DNA of 64,000 bases, taken from the NCBI RefSeq assembly GCF_014297465.1, contig NZ_JACORT010000006.1:124001-188000 (forward strand). Reading direction: 5' to 3'. The translations under genes and the position numbers were made by a program. The notes under the pieces are model-generated. The model ran no database searches and was not told where the DNA came from. It saw only the letters and a list, made by a program, of their open reading frames with translations. The stretch comes from Ramlibacter cellulosilyticus. GTDB taxonomy: Bacteria > Pseudomonadota > Gammaproteobacteria > Burkholderiales > Burkholderiaceae_C. Shown piece by piece: positions 50,408 to 61,725 of this stretch. Every line of letters begins with the position of its first letter. Position 1 is the first letter of the stretch.

Positions 50408-53400
50408 TCACTGGAAACTGAACGTCCAGATCAGGTCCAGCCCCGTCCTCTCCCCCGCCTCCGCCCGCACCGTCAGCTTGCGCGACACGTCGTAGAACAG
50501 GTACAGCGTGCCCATCGCCCCCTGCAGGCTGCGCTCGTACGCCGCATAGAAGTTCTCCGCGAAGCGCTTGCCCACGCGCACGACGGCGCCGCTCGTGCTG
50601 TCCGGCGTGACGCTCAGGTCGTCGAGCCCCAGGCTGCCCGCGATGCCCTTGCCCTTGCCGCCGCGGCCCGCCAGCAGCGCGGTGGCGGCGCGCTGCAGCA
50701 GCGCGGTCTCGGCACCGCTGCCCGCCGACGACCGCCCCAGCACCACGTACGACAGCGTCTCCGCGTCCGACAGCCCCGCGTCCGAATACAGCTCCACGTG
50801 CGGCGACTGCGCGCGGCCCGTCACCTGCACGCCGACCTTCTGCACCATGTTCGGCCGGATCGCGAGGATGTCCAGCGCCGGGTTGTCCGGCGGGCCGGTG
50901 AAGCGCAGCTCGCCGCGATCGATCTTCATGCGCTGCCCGTACGCTTCGTAGGTGCCGCCCACCGTCTGGATCACGCCGACGATCTGCGGCGTGCCGCTGG
51001 CGCTGCCCTGCACCTCCACCGTGCCGGCGAGGCGCGTGTCGAGGCCGCGGCCGCTCACGCGGAAGTCCGGCCCGAGGTCGAACGCCAGCCGCAGGTCGAG
51101 GCGGGAGCCGCCCTCCGCCGCAGGGGGCCGCTTGCGTCGTTCCTCCTCCGTCGCCGCCACGCCGCCCGCGTTGCGCACGACCACGTCTTCGCCGAGGCGC
51201 GGAGGACTTTCGTCCGGCACCTGGATGCGCGCGCGGTCCACGCGCAGGTTGCCGGTCACGCGCGTGCCGCTGCGGTCCATGCGTGCGGCCGCCGTCCCCG
51301 ACACCGTGAGCTGCCGGTCGCTGCGCACGCTGGCGCGCAACTGGGAGAGCTGCGCGTCCACGCTGAAGCGCGGCCCTTCGGCCGTCCAGCTGCCTTCGCC
51401 CGTCGCCACCAGGCTGCCGCCGTCGCCGCCGCCTTGCTGGCTGCCGTGCAGCACGAACTCGGTCACCACCACCTTGCGCCCGGCGAGCTCGGCGCGCACC
51501 CGCCCGTTGCGCAGTTCGATGCCATCGACCACGGAGCGCAGCGCGAGTTCGTCCGCACGCAAGGTGCCCGAGAGGTCCGGCTGCGCGCGCGTGCCCGCGA
51601 ACTGCACGTCCGCGACGAGCGAGCCGCGCAGCCGCCACCCGGGCGGCGCCAGCAGCGACCACACGCCGATGCGCGGCAGGTTCGCCTGCAGCCGCCCCGA
51701 CAAGGGCGCCTGCTCCGGCCAGGCCCAGCCATCGCCGGACCGCACCAGCCGGCTGCGCACCACGCCCTCCGCGTGTCCCGCCCGCTCGCTGTCCCACAGC
51801 AGGCGGAACTCCAGTTGGTCGCCCACGGTGCTCGCGGTCACGCGCGCCTCGCGGACGCCCGCCGTCACGCGGGCCGTGCCGCCGTCGGCCGTTTCGGCAA
51901 GCACGTTCACGTCGCCGCGCACGCGCGCCAGCGATGCGTCCACGCGCACGGTCGATCCGAGCTGCGCATTCCACTGCGCGTCGAAGACGAGGTCGCCGGA
52001 GAGCGCGGCGCCTCCCAGCTGTGCGCCGCCGACCAGCTCCAGCCACGCGAGCGGCAGGCCCGACAGCCGTCCCGCCGTCGTGAGCTGCCCGCCTTGACGC
52101 CGCACGGGCGACCAGGCGAGCACCGCGTCGGTCGCCCCGGCGCCGCTGCGCATCGCGGGCGCGCGCAGCAAGGCTTCCCCGGCACCGACTTCGATGGTGC
52201 CGCCCGCCGCGCGCCAGTCCACCGGCCGCTGCAGTTCGAGCCGCCAGGGCCCCGGCGTGATGGAAGGATCGAGCATTTGCACGTCGAGCGTCGCCACGTT
52301 GCCGCGCCAGGACGTCGCAGTGCCCGGTTGCATGCCGAGCCGCCCCCGCGTCGCGAGCGAAACCTGCCGCTGCCCTTGTTCCGCCTGTCCGCGCAGGTCG
52401 AGCGCCGCATCGCGCAGCCGGCCTTGCACCTGCAGCACCGCGTCGCGCACGGTCCAGGCCGGTGGCGCCCCGCTGTCGGCCGGTGGCGGCGACTGCCAGC
52501 CCACCGAACGCGCGGTCGCGCGCGCCTGCACGGTCGGGTCGCGCCAGCCGCCCTGCCAGGCGACTTGCGCATCGGCCTGGCCGCGCAAGGCCAGGTCGCG
52601 CACCGCGGCGCCCGCGCCCGGCCAGCGGGCGATCCAGCGTTGCAGGCGGGCGAGGTCGCCGGCCTGCAGTTCCGCGTTGCCCTGCCCGCGCGTCTCGGCG
52701 AGGCTGCCGCGCGCCTGCAGCTGCAGCCCCGGCGCGCGCAATTCCAGGCGGCCGCTGCCGGCACGCGCCGCGATCGCGACCTCGCCCTCGCCCTCCAGCT
52801 GCGCATCGCTCGTGCGCACGCGCAGCACGGACAGGCGCAAGGTGTCGCCCGACCAGCGCCCCGTGGCGGTCACGTCGCGCAGGTCCAGCGTGTCGAGCAC
52901 GGCGGGCGCCTTGCGGCCCGGGCGGCCGGCCGCGAGCGCGACGTCGAAGCCGACGGCGCGGCCTTCGCCATCGAGCTTCAGCGGCCCCGAGAGCGGCAGC
53001 GACGCCAGCGCCGTGTGCAGCTGCGCCGGGTCGACGCCGTCCACGCGCCCTTCGAAGCGCCATCCCTCGCCCTGCCAGCGGCCGTTGCCTTCCACCGTGC
53101 CGCCGCCGGCCTGCGCCGACAGGGACTCCAGCAGCGCCGTGCCCTCGCGCCACTCCGCGGCACCTCGCAGCGACGCCAGCGGCAGACGCCCGCTGTCCCA
53201 CGGCCCCGCGAGGCCGTTGCGCACGTCCGCCTGCAGCCGGAACACGTTGCCCGGCTGCGGCCGCACCTGCAGCGTGCCGGACAGCGAAGTGCGCGGCGCC
53301 GACGGCCAGAACAGCGCCGCGTCGATCGCACGCAGCTCCGCATCGGCGCGCGGCACGGGCATCTTCGCGAAAGGCGTGAGCCGTGCCTGCACGGTCGCCG

Positions 53401-54145
53401 ACGGCGCCTCGCCCGTGCTGCCGCTGCGCGCCGCCTTCAGTTGCGCGCGGACCGCCACGGCGGCCGCCGGGCCCTCCGCCTTCGCTTCGAGCTCCAGCGG
53501 CACGGCACGACCGCCCTCGGGCATGGGCGGCGTGAAGCGCCCTCGCAGCTTCGCGTCGATGGTGAGCGGCGCGATCGCGAGCAACGCCAGGTCGCCGCTG
53601 TAGCTGCCGCCCGCCACCTGCAGCGACTGCACCGAGGCGCGGTGCCGCAACCCGTCGAAGGCATAGGCCGCCTCGAGCTGCGACGCCTCGACTTGCGTCC
53701 GCCCTTCGTACTTCAGGCTGCCCACCTTCAGCGACTCGACCTCCACCCGCCACGGCAGGCGCAGGTTCTCCGGCTCCTTCAGCGGCTCGTCGTCTTTCGG
53801 CCGCGTGTCCACGACGCGCGCACGCGCGACGTGCACGAGCTGCAGCTGCAAGGTGCGGTTCAGCATCGCGAGCGGCTGCCATTCGAGCCGGATGTCCTCG
53901 GCTTCCAGGCGCAGCCCGTCGCGCTCCCACACGATGCGGTCCACGTGCCAGCCGCCGCGCAGCGACCCCGTCACGCCCTCGCTTTGCAGCGGCACGCTGC
54001 CGCCGATGCGGCGCAAGGTCCACTCCAGCGAGCCTTCCTGCCCCGCCCACCACCACAACACGGCGGCGGCGAGCGCGAGCAGCAGGCCGAAGCCCACGAG
54101 GACCCGCACGGTCCAGCGCGCCAGGGAAGCAGCCGCGGCTTTCAT
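50408..54145 (-). CDS. tamB: translocation and assembly module protein TamB
   Basis: 1245-aa AsmA-like protein of the translocation and assembly module, spanning the periplasm between the inner membrane and TamA. It has an N-terminal inner-membrane helix (about residues 14-33), a very long beta-rich, taco-like repeat region, and the C-terminal DUF490 domain with ALDILAIRPNMVQKVGVQVTG, LSDAETLSYVVLGRSS and GKRFAENFYAAYERSL. The last strand ends in Phe-Gln. TamB helps insert outer-membrane proteins and, as a bridge-like protein, is implicated in phospholipid transport. Its ATG overlaps the tamA stop (ATGA). Confidence 0.94.
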   Translation of the reverse strand: MKAAAASLARWTVRVLVGFGLLLALAAAVLWWWAGQEGSLEWTLRRIGGSVPLQSEGVTGSLRGGWHVDRIVWERDGLRLEAEDIRLEWQPLAMLNRTLQLQLVHVARARVVDTRPKDDEPLKEPENLRLPWRVEVESLKVGSLKYEGRTQVEASQLEAAYAFDGLRHRASVQSLQVAGGSYSGDLALLAIAPLTIDAKLRGRFTPPMPEGGRAVPLELEAKAEGPAAAVAVRAQLKAARSGSTGEAPSATVQARLTPFAKMPVPRADAELRAIDAALFWPSAPRTSLSGTLQVRPQPGNVFRLQADVRNGLAGPWDSGRLPLASLRGAAEWREGTALLESLSAQAGGGTVEGNGRWQGEGWRFEGRVDGVDPAQLHTALASLPLSGPLKLDGEGRAVGFDVALAAGRPGRKAPAVLDTLDLRDVTATGRWSGDTLRLSVLRVRTSDAQLEGEGEVAIAARAGSGRLELRAPGLQLQARGSLAETRGQGNAELQAGDLARLQRWIARWPGAGAAVRDLALRGQADAQVAWQGGWRDPTVQARATARSVGWQSPPPADSGAPPAWTVRDAVLQVQGRLRDAALDLRGQAEQGQRQVSLATRGRLGMQPGTATSWRGNVATLDVQMLDPSITPGPWRLELQRPVDWRAAGGTIEVGAGEALLRAPAMRSGAGATDAVLAWSPVRRQGGQLTTAGRLSGLPLAWLELVGGAQLGGAALSGDLVFDAQWNAQLGSTVRVDASLARVRGDVNVLAETADGGTARVTAGVREARVTASTVGDQLEFRLLWDSERAGHAEGVVRSRLVRSGDGWAWPEQAPLSGRLQANLPRIGVWSLLAPPGWRLRGSLVADVQFAGTRAQPDLSGTLRADELALRSVVDGIELRNGRVRAELAGRKVVVTEFVLHGSQQGGGDGGSLVATGEGSWTAEGPRFSVDAQLSQLRASVRSDRQLTVSGTAAARMDRSGTRVTGNLRVDRARIQVPDESPPRLGEDVVVRNAGGVAATEEERRKRPPAAEGGSRLDLRLAFDLGPDFRVSGRGLDTRLAGTVEVQGSASGTPQIVGVIQTVGGTYEAYGQRMKIDRGELRFTGPPDNPALDILAIRPNMVQKVGVQVTGRAQSPHVELYSDAGLSDAETLSYVVLGRSSAGSGAETALLQRAATALLAGRGGKGKGIAGSLGLDDLSVTPDSTSGAVVRVGKRFAENFYAAYERSLQGAMGTLYLFYDVSRKLTVRAEAGERTGLDLIWTFSFQ

Positions 54146-55977
54146 CAGAAGACGAATCCTGCGCTGAAATGCAGCCGGAAGCGCTTCGCCTCCAGCCCGT
54201 ACGCGATCGCAGCCTCGATCGGGCCCACGGGACTGCGCCAGCGCACGCCCGTGCCCACGCCGACGCGGGCGCGCAGCTCGGACGGCTTGTCGGCCACGGC
54301 GCCCGCATCCACGAACAGCGTGTGCTCGAAGGCCGAAGGCTGGCCGCGCACGCGGATCGGCCGCTGCCACTCGACGCTGCCCACCGTCATGTAGCGGCCC
54401 GGGCCGATGAGGCCGTCCGGCAGCTCCACGCCGATATCCAGGTACTTGTAGCCGCGCACGGAGGTGTCGCCGCCGGTGCGGAACAGCTGCGTGAACGGCA
54501 CCTCGGCCTGCGGCTTCGCGAACACGGCGCCCGCTTCGGCCCGCAGCTCCAGCCGGCCGGAAGACAGGGGGCGGTACCCGAGCCAGCGCACCAGCGACCG
54601 CTGGAACGGCTGGTTGTTGCCTTCCAGCGTGAGGCCCCCGCCCAGCTCGAAGCCGATGCCGTAGCCCGAGGTGGGCGACTGCACGTTGTCGAAGTAGCGG
54701 CCGGTCCAGATGTAGTTGACGGTGAACGCGGAGCCGTCGCCGGTGTCCGCGCTGGTCAGCGGCACGTTGCGCGGGTTCTGCACGCGCGCCCGCTCGTACT
54801 GCACGTACCAGTTGCGGTCGATGCGGTCGCCGTTCTTGAAGCGGCCGGCGCGCAGGCGCTGCGAGTGCGTCACGAGCCGGTCGTCGTCCAGCTTCTCGCC
54901 GCGCGCCAGCACGGACCAGCGCCAGCCGTCCTCGTCGGGGATGTCGGTCCACTCCGTCTGCGCGTACGGGTTCTTCTTCTCCGCCTGCAGCTTGGTGACG
55001 GCGCGCCAGCCGATGCCGGGCACGCGATTGTGCGTGTGTTCCGCCGTCAGGCGCGGGCCGCCGTCGGTGGTGAAGCCCACGCCCAGAACCAGCTTCTGCA
55101 GCGGCGCCTCGCGCACGGTCACCTGCACCGGCGCCGCGTTCGGGTCCGACTCCGGATCCACATAGATGAACGCCGAATCGAAATAGCCGCTGCCCGTGAG
55201 GCGCAACTGGGCCTGCACGATCTGCTCCTGGTCGTACACGGTGCCTTCGGGCAGGCGCGCCAGGCGCGAGACCAGCAGCGGGTCGTAGCGCTGCGTGCCG
55301 GTGACCTGCAGGGCGCCGAGGCGGTAGACGGGACCGGAGTCGAGGCGCAGGCCGAGGCGGGCGGAGGCCGTGGCCGCATCGACATCGGCCAGGCTGTAGC
55401 TGATGCGCCCGGCCGGATAGCGGCGCGCGAGCAGCGCGCGCGTGGCGACCGACTTGGCCCGGTCCCACCCGGTCTGGGTGAAGGGCTGGCCCGCCGGCAG
55501 GCTCCAGCCGCTGCGGATGCCTTCGCGCTGGGCGGCGGCCTCCGGGTCGGCGCTGGTGGCGATGTCGCCCTCGAACTCCACGCGCGCTTCCGACACGGTG
55601 GTGCGGCGCCCCGGTTCGACGGTGACGACCAGCGTCGTGCGCGCCCCGGGCTCGCGCGCGATGCGCACCTGCGGGTCGAAATAGCCTTGCGTGGCGAGCA
55701 GCTCGCGCGCGTCCTTCTCGCCGAGCACCACCAGCCGCGCGATCTCGGCGTCGTCGAGGTCGCTCACCTCCCGGTAGCGGCGCAACTCCAGGTTGTTCTC
55801 CAGGATCTCCTTGAGCGGGTCCGGCGCGCGCACCACGAGGTCGAACGCCGGCGGGGCCTTGGCTTCCGGGCCGGGCGCAGGCGCCAGGCCGGGAGGAACG
55901 GGGGCGTCGGCGGGCTGCGCGACGACGGCGGTCGCCAGCAAGGCCAGGCCCGCGGCCGCCAGGAGGGTGCGGATCAT
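54145..55977 (-). CDS. tamA: translocation and assembly module protein TamA (BamA/Omp85 family)
   Basis: 610-aa outer-membrane Omp85 protein. It has a signal peptide (MIRTLLAAAGLALLATAVVA), three predicted POTRA domains over about residues 45-290, and a 16-strand barrel. Conserved barrel motifs are GGDTSVRGYKY and, near the end, GVRWRSPVGPIEAAIAYGL, with a final Phe. It partners with TamB, encoded immediately downstream and overlapping by 1 nt. The ATG at 55977 is preferred for its signal peptide; ATGs 30-48 nt upstream are less likely. Confidence 0.94.
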   Translation of the reverse strand: MIRTLLAAAGLALLATAVVAQPADAPVPPGLAPAPGPEAKAPPAFDLVVRAPDPLKEILENNLELRRYREVSDLDDAEIARLVVLGEKDARELLATQGYFDPQVRIAREPGARTTLVVTVEPGRRTTVSEARVEFEGDIATSADPEAAAQREGIRSGWSLPAGQPFTQTGWDRAKSVATRALLARRYPAGRISYSLADVDAATASARLGLRLDSGPVYRLGALQVTGTQRYDPLLVSRLARLPEGTVYDQEQIVQAQLRLTGSGYFDSAFIYVDPESDPNAAPVQVTVREAPLQKLVLGVGFTTDGGPRLTAEHTHNRVPGIGWRAVTKLQAEKKNPYAQTEWTDIPDEDGWRWSVLARGEKLDDDRLVTHSQRLRAGRFKNGDRIDRNWYVQYERARVQNPRNVPLTSADTGDGSAFTVNYIWTGRYFDNVQSPTSGYGIGFELGGGLTLEGNNQPFQRSLVRWLGYRPLSSGRLELRAEAGAVFAKPQAEVPFTQLFRTGGDTSVRGYKYLDIGVELPDGLIGPGRYMTVGSVEWQRPIRVRGQPSAFEHTLFVDAGAVADKPSELRARVGVGTGVRWRSPVGPIEAAIAYGLEAKRFRLHFSAGFVF

Positions 55978-56069
55978 GAAGGGCAGAACTATCGCCGGGC
56001 TGCGCATGCCGCGCCGTAGGCGCAAGCCGACGCTTGCACGCTTCGCATGGTCGAGCTGGGGCCGGTGGC

Positions 56070-56075
56070 TATCAT
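56070..56075 (+). promoter_or_regulatory. -10 element placing gloA transcription start at its ATG
   Basis: TATCAT begins 12 nt before the gloA ATG (56082), with no Shine-Dalgarno between. This predicts a leaderless mRNA. No strong -35 is visible. Confidence 0.4.
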
Positions 56076-56081
56076 GGACAC

Positions 56082-56477
56082 ATGCGAATTCTCCACACCA
56101 TGCTGCGCGTCGGCGATCTCCAAAGGTCCATTGACTTCTACACGAAGGTGCTGGGCATGAACCTGCTGCGCACCACGGAGCGGCCGGAACAGAAGTACTC
56201 GCTGGCCTTCGTGGGCTACGGCACGAACCCGGAGCACGCGGAACTGGAGCTCACCTACAACCACGGCGTCGAGCGCTACGAGATGGGCTCCGCCTACGGC
56301 CACATCGCCATCGGCGTGCCGGACGTGTACGCGTCCTGCGACCGCATCCGCGCCGCCGGCGGCAGCATCACGCGCGAGCCGGGCCCGGTCAAAGGCGGCA
56401 CCACGGTGATCGCCTTCGTGGCGGACCCGGACGGGTACAAGATCGAGCTGATCCAGCGCGCGAACGCGTCCGCCTGA
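56082..56477 (+). CDS. gloA: lactoylglutathione lyase (glyoxalase I)
   Basis: 131-aa glyoxalase I converting the methylglyoxal-glutathione hemithioacetal to S-lactoylglutathione. The four metal ligands fall at the same positions as in the E. coli Ni/Co enzyme: His5, Glu56, His74 and Glu122. [19 protein letters not shown] and [14 protein letters not shown] are canonical. The ATG at 56082 matches this numbering. It is divergent from tamA and convergent with the DUF1697 gene. Confidence 0.96.
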   Translation: MRILHTMLRVGDLQRSIDFYTKVLGMNLLRTTERPEQKYSLAFVGYGTNPEHAELELTYNHGVERYEMGSAYGHIAIGVPDVYASCDRIRAAGGSITREPGPVKGGTTVIAFVADPDGYKIELIQRANASA

Positions 56478-56488
56478 CCCGGCGGCCG

Positions 56489-57004
56489 TCACGCCGCGGC
56501 GCAGACCTTCTTGAGCGTGTCCCACGTGCGCGTGGTCACGTCCTTGCCGAAAGTCTTCTCGATCAGGCGCATGAAGGCGGGGTCGTTCTCCAGCGGGACG
56601 TAAGCGCCGAACGCGATGCCGTCGGCGACGGCGAGGATGCTCGCCTGCTGCATCTCCACGGGCAGTTTCGCGCCGGCCCCGGCGCCGTCGGCGAGGAAGG
56701 TGACGATCCTCTTCGCGCCCGCGGGCAGCCGGAAGTGCCGGAACGGATCGTCCTCCACGATGCCGCGCAGGTCGTCCACGCGGCGCACGAAGGTGCGGAA
56801 GCCCTTTTCCAGGTGCTGCTCGGTCGCCGCCTGCGCCTTCTTCTCCAGCGCGCGGCGCGTGCCGCTGCCGCCGAAGACCACGTTGCCGCTGGCCAGGACC
56901 GTCCGGACCTCGGTGAAGCCCGCGGCCTCGTACGCCGCCTTCAGCTCGGCCATCCTGCAGTTCATGGGGCTGACGCCCCGCAGGAAGGCAGCCTGGCGCG
57001 GCAT
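56489..57004 (-). CDS. DUF1697 family protein
   Basis: 171-aa protein of DUF1697, a small alpha/beta fold of unknown function. The start [38 protein letters not shown] matches the family's FLRGINvG...TYiqSGNvvF pattern, and VTFLADG and VEMQQ follow. No catalytic residues are established. It starts 5 nt after the eda stop, so it may be cotranscribed with edd-eda. Confidence 0.85.
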   Translation of the reverse strand: MPRQAAFLRGVSPMNCRMAELKAAYEAAGFTEVRTVLASGNVVFGGSGTRRALEKKAQAATEQHLEKGFRTFVRRVDDLRGIVEDDPFRHFRLPAGAKRIVTFLADGAGAGAKLPVEMQQASILAVADGIAFGAYVPLENDPAFMRLIEKTFGKDVTTRTWDTLKKVCAAA

Positions 57005-57009
57005 GCGCC

Positions 57010-57653
57010 TCAGGACCTCGGCAGCGCGGCCGCTTCCGTGGCCAGGCGCGTGATCCGCCCCCAGTCCTGCGCCGCCAGCGCGTCGGCCGGCGTCAGCCAG
57101 GAACCGCCCACGCAGGCCACGTTGGGCAGCGCCAGGAATTCGCGCGCGTTGCCCGCGGTGATGCCGCCGGTGGGGCAGAACTTCACGTCGTTGAAGGGAC
57201 CGTGCCAGGCCTTGAGCATGCCCGCGCCGCCCGCAGGCACCGCCGGGAAGAACTTGAGGGCGGTGTAGCCGTCCTCCTGCGCCATCATGATCTCGCTGCC
57301 CGTCGCCACGCCGGGCAGCAGCGCGATGCCGAGGTCGTGGCAGGCCTTGCCCACGGCATGCGTGTAGCCCGGACTGACCGCGAAACGCGCGCCCGCGAGG
57401 GCCGCGGCCTGCGCGTCGGCGGCGCTTCGCACCGTTCCTGCGCCGACCACCGCGTCCGGCACTTCCTTCGCGATCGCCTCGATGCAGGCGAGCGCCACCG
57501 GCGTGCGCAGCGTCACTTCCAGCATGCGGATGCCGCCGGCCACCAGGGCTCGCGCGAGCGGCACGGCATGCGCCGTCTCCTGCAGCACGATGACGGGGAT
57601 CACCGCCGCGTCCTGCATCACTTCCATCGGCGTGGGCCGCCGGTTCGCCATGT

Positions 57654-57663
<10 letters not shown>
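57010..57663 (-). CDS. eda: KDPG/KHG aldolase
   Basis: 217-aa class I aldolase cleaving 2-keto-3-deoxy-6-phosphogluconate to pyruvate and glyceraldehyde 3-phosphate, the final Entner-Doudoroff step. The Schiff-base Lys lies in [33 protein letters not shown] and [12 protein letters not shown] carry the Glu and phosphate residues. The ATG at 57663 overlaps the edd stop by 10 nt and has GGAGG upstream; an ATG at 57651 is the alternative. Neighbour edd confirms the pathway. Confidence 0.93.
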
Positions 57664-59477
<1,814 letters not shown>

Positions 59478-59582
59478 GGGTTGCAGGAATGCTACCCCGC
59501 CGCGCAGCACTTGTGGCCCGTGCGCGGTACGAACCGGTTACCAACTTCCGGGCGTGCGCGCGCTCCGCTAGAGTTCCGCTTC

Positions 59583-60173
59583 GTGAGCGAACCCTTGAAG
59601 CCGCTGCGGGACCCCGCGGCCATGCTGGAAAAAGCGCTGTCCGAATGGGGCGGGGACGAAGACCTCTGGCTCTTCGGCTACGGCTCGCTCATCTGGCGGC
59701 CGGACTTCGACTATGCCGAGCGCCGGGCCGCGCGCGTGCACGGCTGGCATCGCGCCCTCAAGATGTGGAGCCGCATCAACCGCGGCACGCCCGAGCGGCC
59801 CGGCCTCGTCTTCGGCCTGCTGTCGGGCGGCTGCTGCCGCGGCGTGGTGTTCCGCATCCCGCGCGAGGAAGGCGGCGAGGTGCTGGCGCGCCTGTGGAAG
59901 CGCGAGATGGCCACCGCGGTGTACGACCCGCGCTGGCTCGCCGCGGAAACGCCGCAGGGGCGCGTGCGCGCGCTCGCATTCACGCTGTCGCGCAAGAGCC
60001 CGAGCCATACGGGGGAGCTCAGCGAGGAGGAATACCGGGCGATCTTCGCGTTCGCGTCGGGGATCTACGGGACGACGCTCGATTACGCGCATCGGACGCA
60101 CGAGGAATTGCAACGGCACGACATCCGGGACAGGAACCTGGAGAAGCTGCTGCGCTTGATCCAGCGGGGTTGA
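59583..60173 (+). CDS. chaC: gamma-glutamylcyclotransferase (ChaC type)
   Basis: 196-aa ChaC-like enzyme cleaving glutathione to 5-oxoproline and Cys-Gly. The substrate loop is LWLFGYGSLIWRPDF. RVHGWHRALKMWS and PGLVFGLLSGGCCRGVVFRI follow the family order, and KSPSHTGELS marks the later region. The GTG at 59583 is chosen. A -10-like TAGAGT (59569-59574) about 14 nt before it implies a nearly leaderless mRNA; an ATG at 59622 is an alternative start. Divergent from edd. Confidence 0.9.
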   Translation: MSEPLKPLRDPAAMLEKALSEWGGDEDLWLFGYGSLIWRPDFDYAERRAARVHGWHRALKMWSRINRGTPERPGLVFGLLSGGCCRGVVFRIPREEGGEVLARLWKREMATAVYDPRWLAAETPQGRVRALAFTLSRKSPSHTGELSEEEYRAIFAFASGIYGTTLDYAHRTHEELQRHDIRDRNLEKLLRLIQRG

Positions 60174-60182
60174 TGTGTCTGT

Positions 60183-60232
60183 GTAGGGTGGGCGGCGGAA
60201 CGCCGCGAAGGTGAGCGAAGCAAACCCCACCG
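60183..60232. repeat. single arm of REP-like family 2
   Basis: A 50-bp sequence starts GTAGGGTGGG and ends AAACCCCACCG, related to the right arm at 50348-50399. It contains an inner hairpin GCGGCGGAACGCCGC. It lies between the convergent chaC and MobA-like genes. Confidence 0.75.
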
Positions 60233-60763
60233 TCAGCGCATGCGCAGCAGCGCCTCCGCCCGCTCCAGGTCCGCGACGGTGTCGATATCCGTCACGATCC
60301 CCTCGTCCTCCAGCTCCAGCTTCATCGCCTGCGACGCCCGCACGATGGATGCCGCGCCCTCGGCTCCCGTGAGCGCCTGCAACGCGTCCCGATGCTCCGC
60401 CGCGAAACCGACCGGATGCCCGCGCATCCCGCGGTAGAACGGCAAGACCACGCTCGCACGACCCAGCGCCTCTGCCACCGCACGCAAGGACCCCGGCGCC
60501 ACCAGCGGCAAGTCCCCCGGCAGCACCAGCCACCCGCCCGCATCCGCCGTGGCGCGCACACCGGCCGCGATCGAATCTCCCATCCCCGGATGCCCCGCAT
60601 CCTCCACGTGGCAAGGCAACCCGCTCGCGCGCACCGCAGCGAGCGTGTGCTCGATCACGGGCCGCCCCGCGAGCAGCGCCTGCAGCTTGGACCCGCGCCC
60701 GCCGGAGGCGACGAAGCGCTCCCCGCGTCCGGAGGCGAGCACGAGCACGACGGGAGAGGCCAT
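60233..60763 (-). CDS. MobA/MocA-like nucleotidyltransferase
   Basis: 176-aa NTP_transf_3 protein. The nucleotide-binding start [27 protein letters not shown] corresponds to LAxGxGxRxG...KL, and [15 protein letters not shown] carries the metal Asp. [15 protein letters not shown] is typical of MocA/CoxC-like enzymes that add CMP or GMP to molybdopterin. No molybdenum enzyme is nearby, so the exact substrate is open. It is divergent from pdxH, whose ATG is 27 nt away. Confidence 0.82.
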   Translation of the reverse strand: MASPVVLVLASGRGERFVASGGRGSKLQALLAGRPVIEHTLAAVRASGLPCHVEDAGHPGMGDSIAAGVRATADAGGWLVLPGDLPLVAPGSLRAVAEALGRASVVLPFYRGMRGHPVGFAAEHRDALQALTGAEGAASIVRASQAMKLELEDEGIVTDIDTVADLERAEALLRMR

Positions 60764-60777
60764 GCGGCATTGTGGGC

Positions 60778-60783
60778 GAGAAT
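60778..60783 (+). promoter_or_regulatory. -10 element placing pdxH transcription start at its ATG
   Basis: GAGAAT begins 12 nt before the pdxH ATG (60790). No Shine-Dalgarno lies between, which predicts a leaderless mRNA. The -35 is not clear. Confidence 0.35.
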
Positions 60784-60789
60784 CGCGCC

Positions 60790-61440
60790 ATGAGCAGCAG
60801 CACCGCCGACGGCATCGCCGCCCTGCGCAAGAGTTACGAGCGCGCCGAACTGGGCGAGGACGCCTCCCACGCCGATCCCCTGAAGCAGTTCGACCAGTGG
60901 ATCACCGAGGCCATCGCCGCGCAGATCCCCGAGCCCAATGCCATGACGCTGGCCACCGTGGGCAGCGACTTGCGTCCCAGCACGCGCGTCGTGCTGGTGA
61001 AGGGCTACGACGCGCGCGGCATCGTCTGGTACACCAACTACGAGAGCCGCAAGGGCCTGGAACTGGCCGGCAACCCCTGGGCCGCCCTGCAGTTCCACTG
61101 GGTGGAGCTGGAGCGGGTGGTGCGCATCGAGGGCCGCGTGGAGAAGACCAGCGCGGAGGAAAGCGACGCGTATTTCGCGAGCCGTCCGCTCGACTCGCGC
61201 ATCGGCGCCTGGGCCAGCCCGCAAAGCCAGGTGATCCCGGGGCGCAGCGTGCTGGTGGCCAACGCGGCGAAGTACGGGGCGCAGTACCTGCTGAACCCGC
61301 CGCGTCCGCCGCACTGGGGCGGGTACCGGCTGGTGCCGGACACGTGGCAGTTCTGGCAGGGGAGGAAGAGCCGGTTGCATGACCGGCTGCGGTACCGGCT
61401 CGATGAGGGGACGTGGGTGCGGGAGCGGCTGGCGCCTTGA
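60790..61440 (+). CDS. pdxH: pyridoxamine 5'-phosphate oxidase
   Basis: 216-aa FMN enzyme oxidising pyridoxine or pyridoxamine 5'-phosphate to PLP. Conserved segments are [50 protein letters not shown] and the C-terminal [27 protein letters not shown], which binds FMN and substrate. The ATG at 60790 fits the -10 spacing; an ATG at 60772 lies upstream of the predicted transcription start. A family-1 REP pair follows its stop. Confidence 0.95.
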   Translation: MSSSTADGIAALRKSYERAELGEDASHADPLKQFDQWITEAIAAQIPEPNAMTLATVGSDLRPSTRVVLVKGYDARGIVWYTNYESRKGLELAGNPWAALQFHWVELERVVRIEGRVEKTSAEESDAYFASRPLDSRIGAWASPQSQVIPGRSVLVANAAKYGAQYLLNPPRPPHWGGYRLVPDTWQFWQGRKSRLHDRLRYRLDEGTWVRERLAP

Positions 61441-61446
61441 GGGGGT

Positions 61447-61710
61447 GCTGGGGTGCGCTTCGCGCAACCCAGCCTACAGGGCAAGGCCCGTGCGCGTTCG
61501 TCGGGTTCGTCGCGTCCGTCGCGTTCGTCGCGTCCGTCGCGTTCGTCGCGTCCGTCGCGTTCGTCGCGTTCGTCGCGTCCGTCGCGTTCGTCGCGTTCGT
61601 CGCGTTCGTCGCGTTCGTCGCGTTCGTCGCGTTCGTCGCGTTCGTCGCGTTCGTCGGGTTCGTCGGGTTCGTCGGGTTCGTAGGCTGGGTTGCGCGAAGC
61701 GCACCCCAGC
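61447..61710. repeat. REP-like inverted-repeat pair, family 1, copy 4, with expanded loop
   Basis: Exact 31-bp arms at 61447-61477 and 61680-61710 enclose a 202-bp loop almost entirely made of a 9-bp minisatellite. The other copies have loops of only 17-34 bp. It lies between the convergent pdxH and msrA genes. Confidence 0.9.
61496..61680. repeat. 9-bp minisatellite, about 20.5 copies
   Basis: Tandem units GTTCGTCGC, with variants GTCCGTCGC (interspersed in the left part) and GTTCGTCGG (first unit and the last three), run without interruption. The final partial unit abuts the REP arm. The array is free of stop codons in several frames, but no gene with a start and plausible composition uses it. 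Confidence 0.95.
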
Positions 61711-61725
61711 GACCCCGCGCCGCGC

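Noticed and set aside
50798..54394. Open frame of about 1200 codons antisense to tamB
   Set aside because: The tamB frame has the conserved DUF490 domain and coupling to tamA; the antisense frame has no recognisable motif.
61496..61680. Possible CRISPR array or repeat protein in the minisatellite
   Set aside because: Units are contiguous 9-mers without spacers, and no cas gene is present. The frames through it have no credible start or flanking coding sequence.
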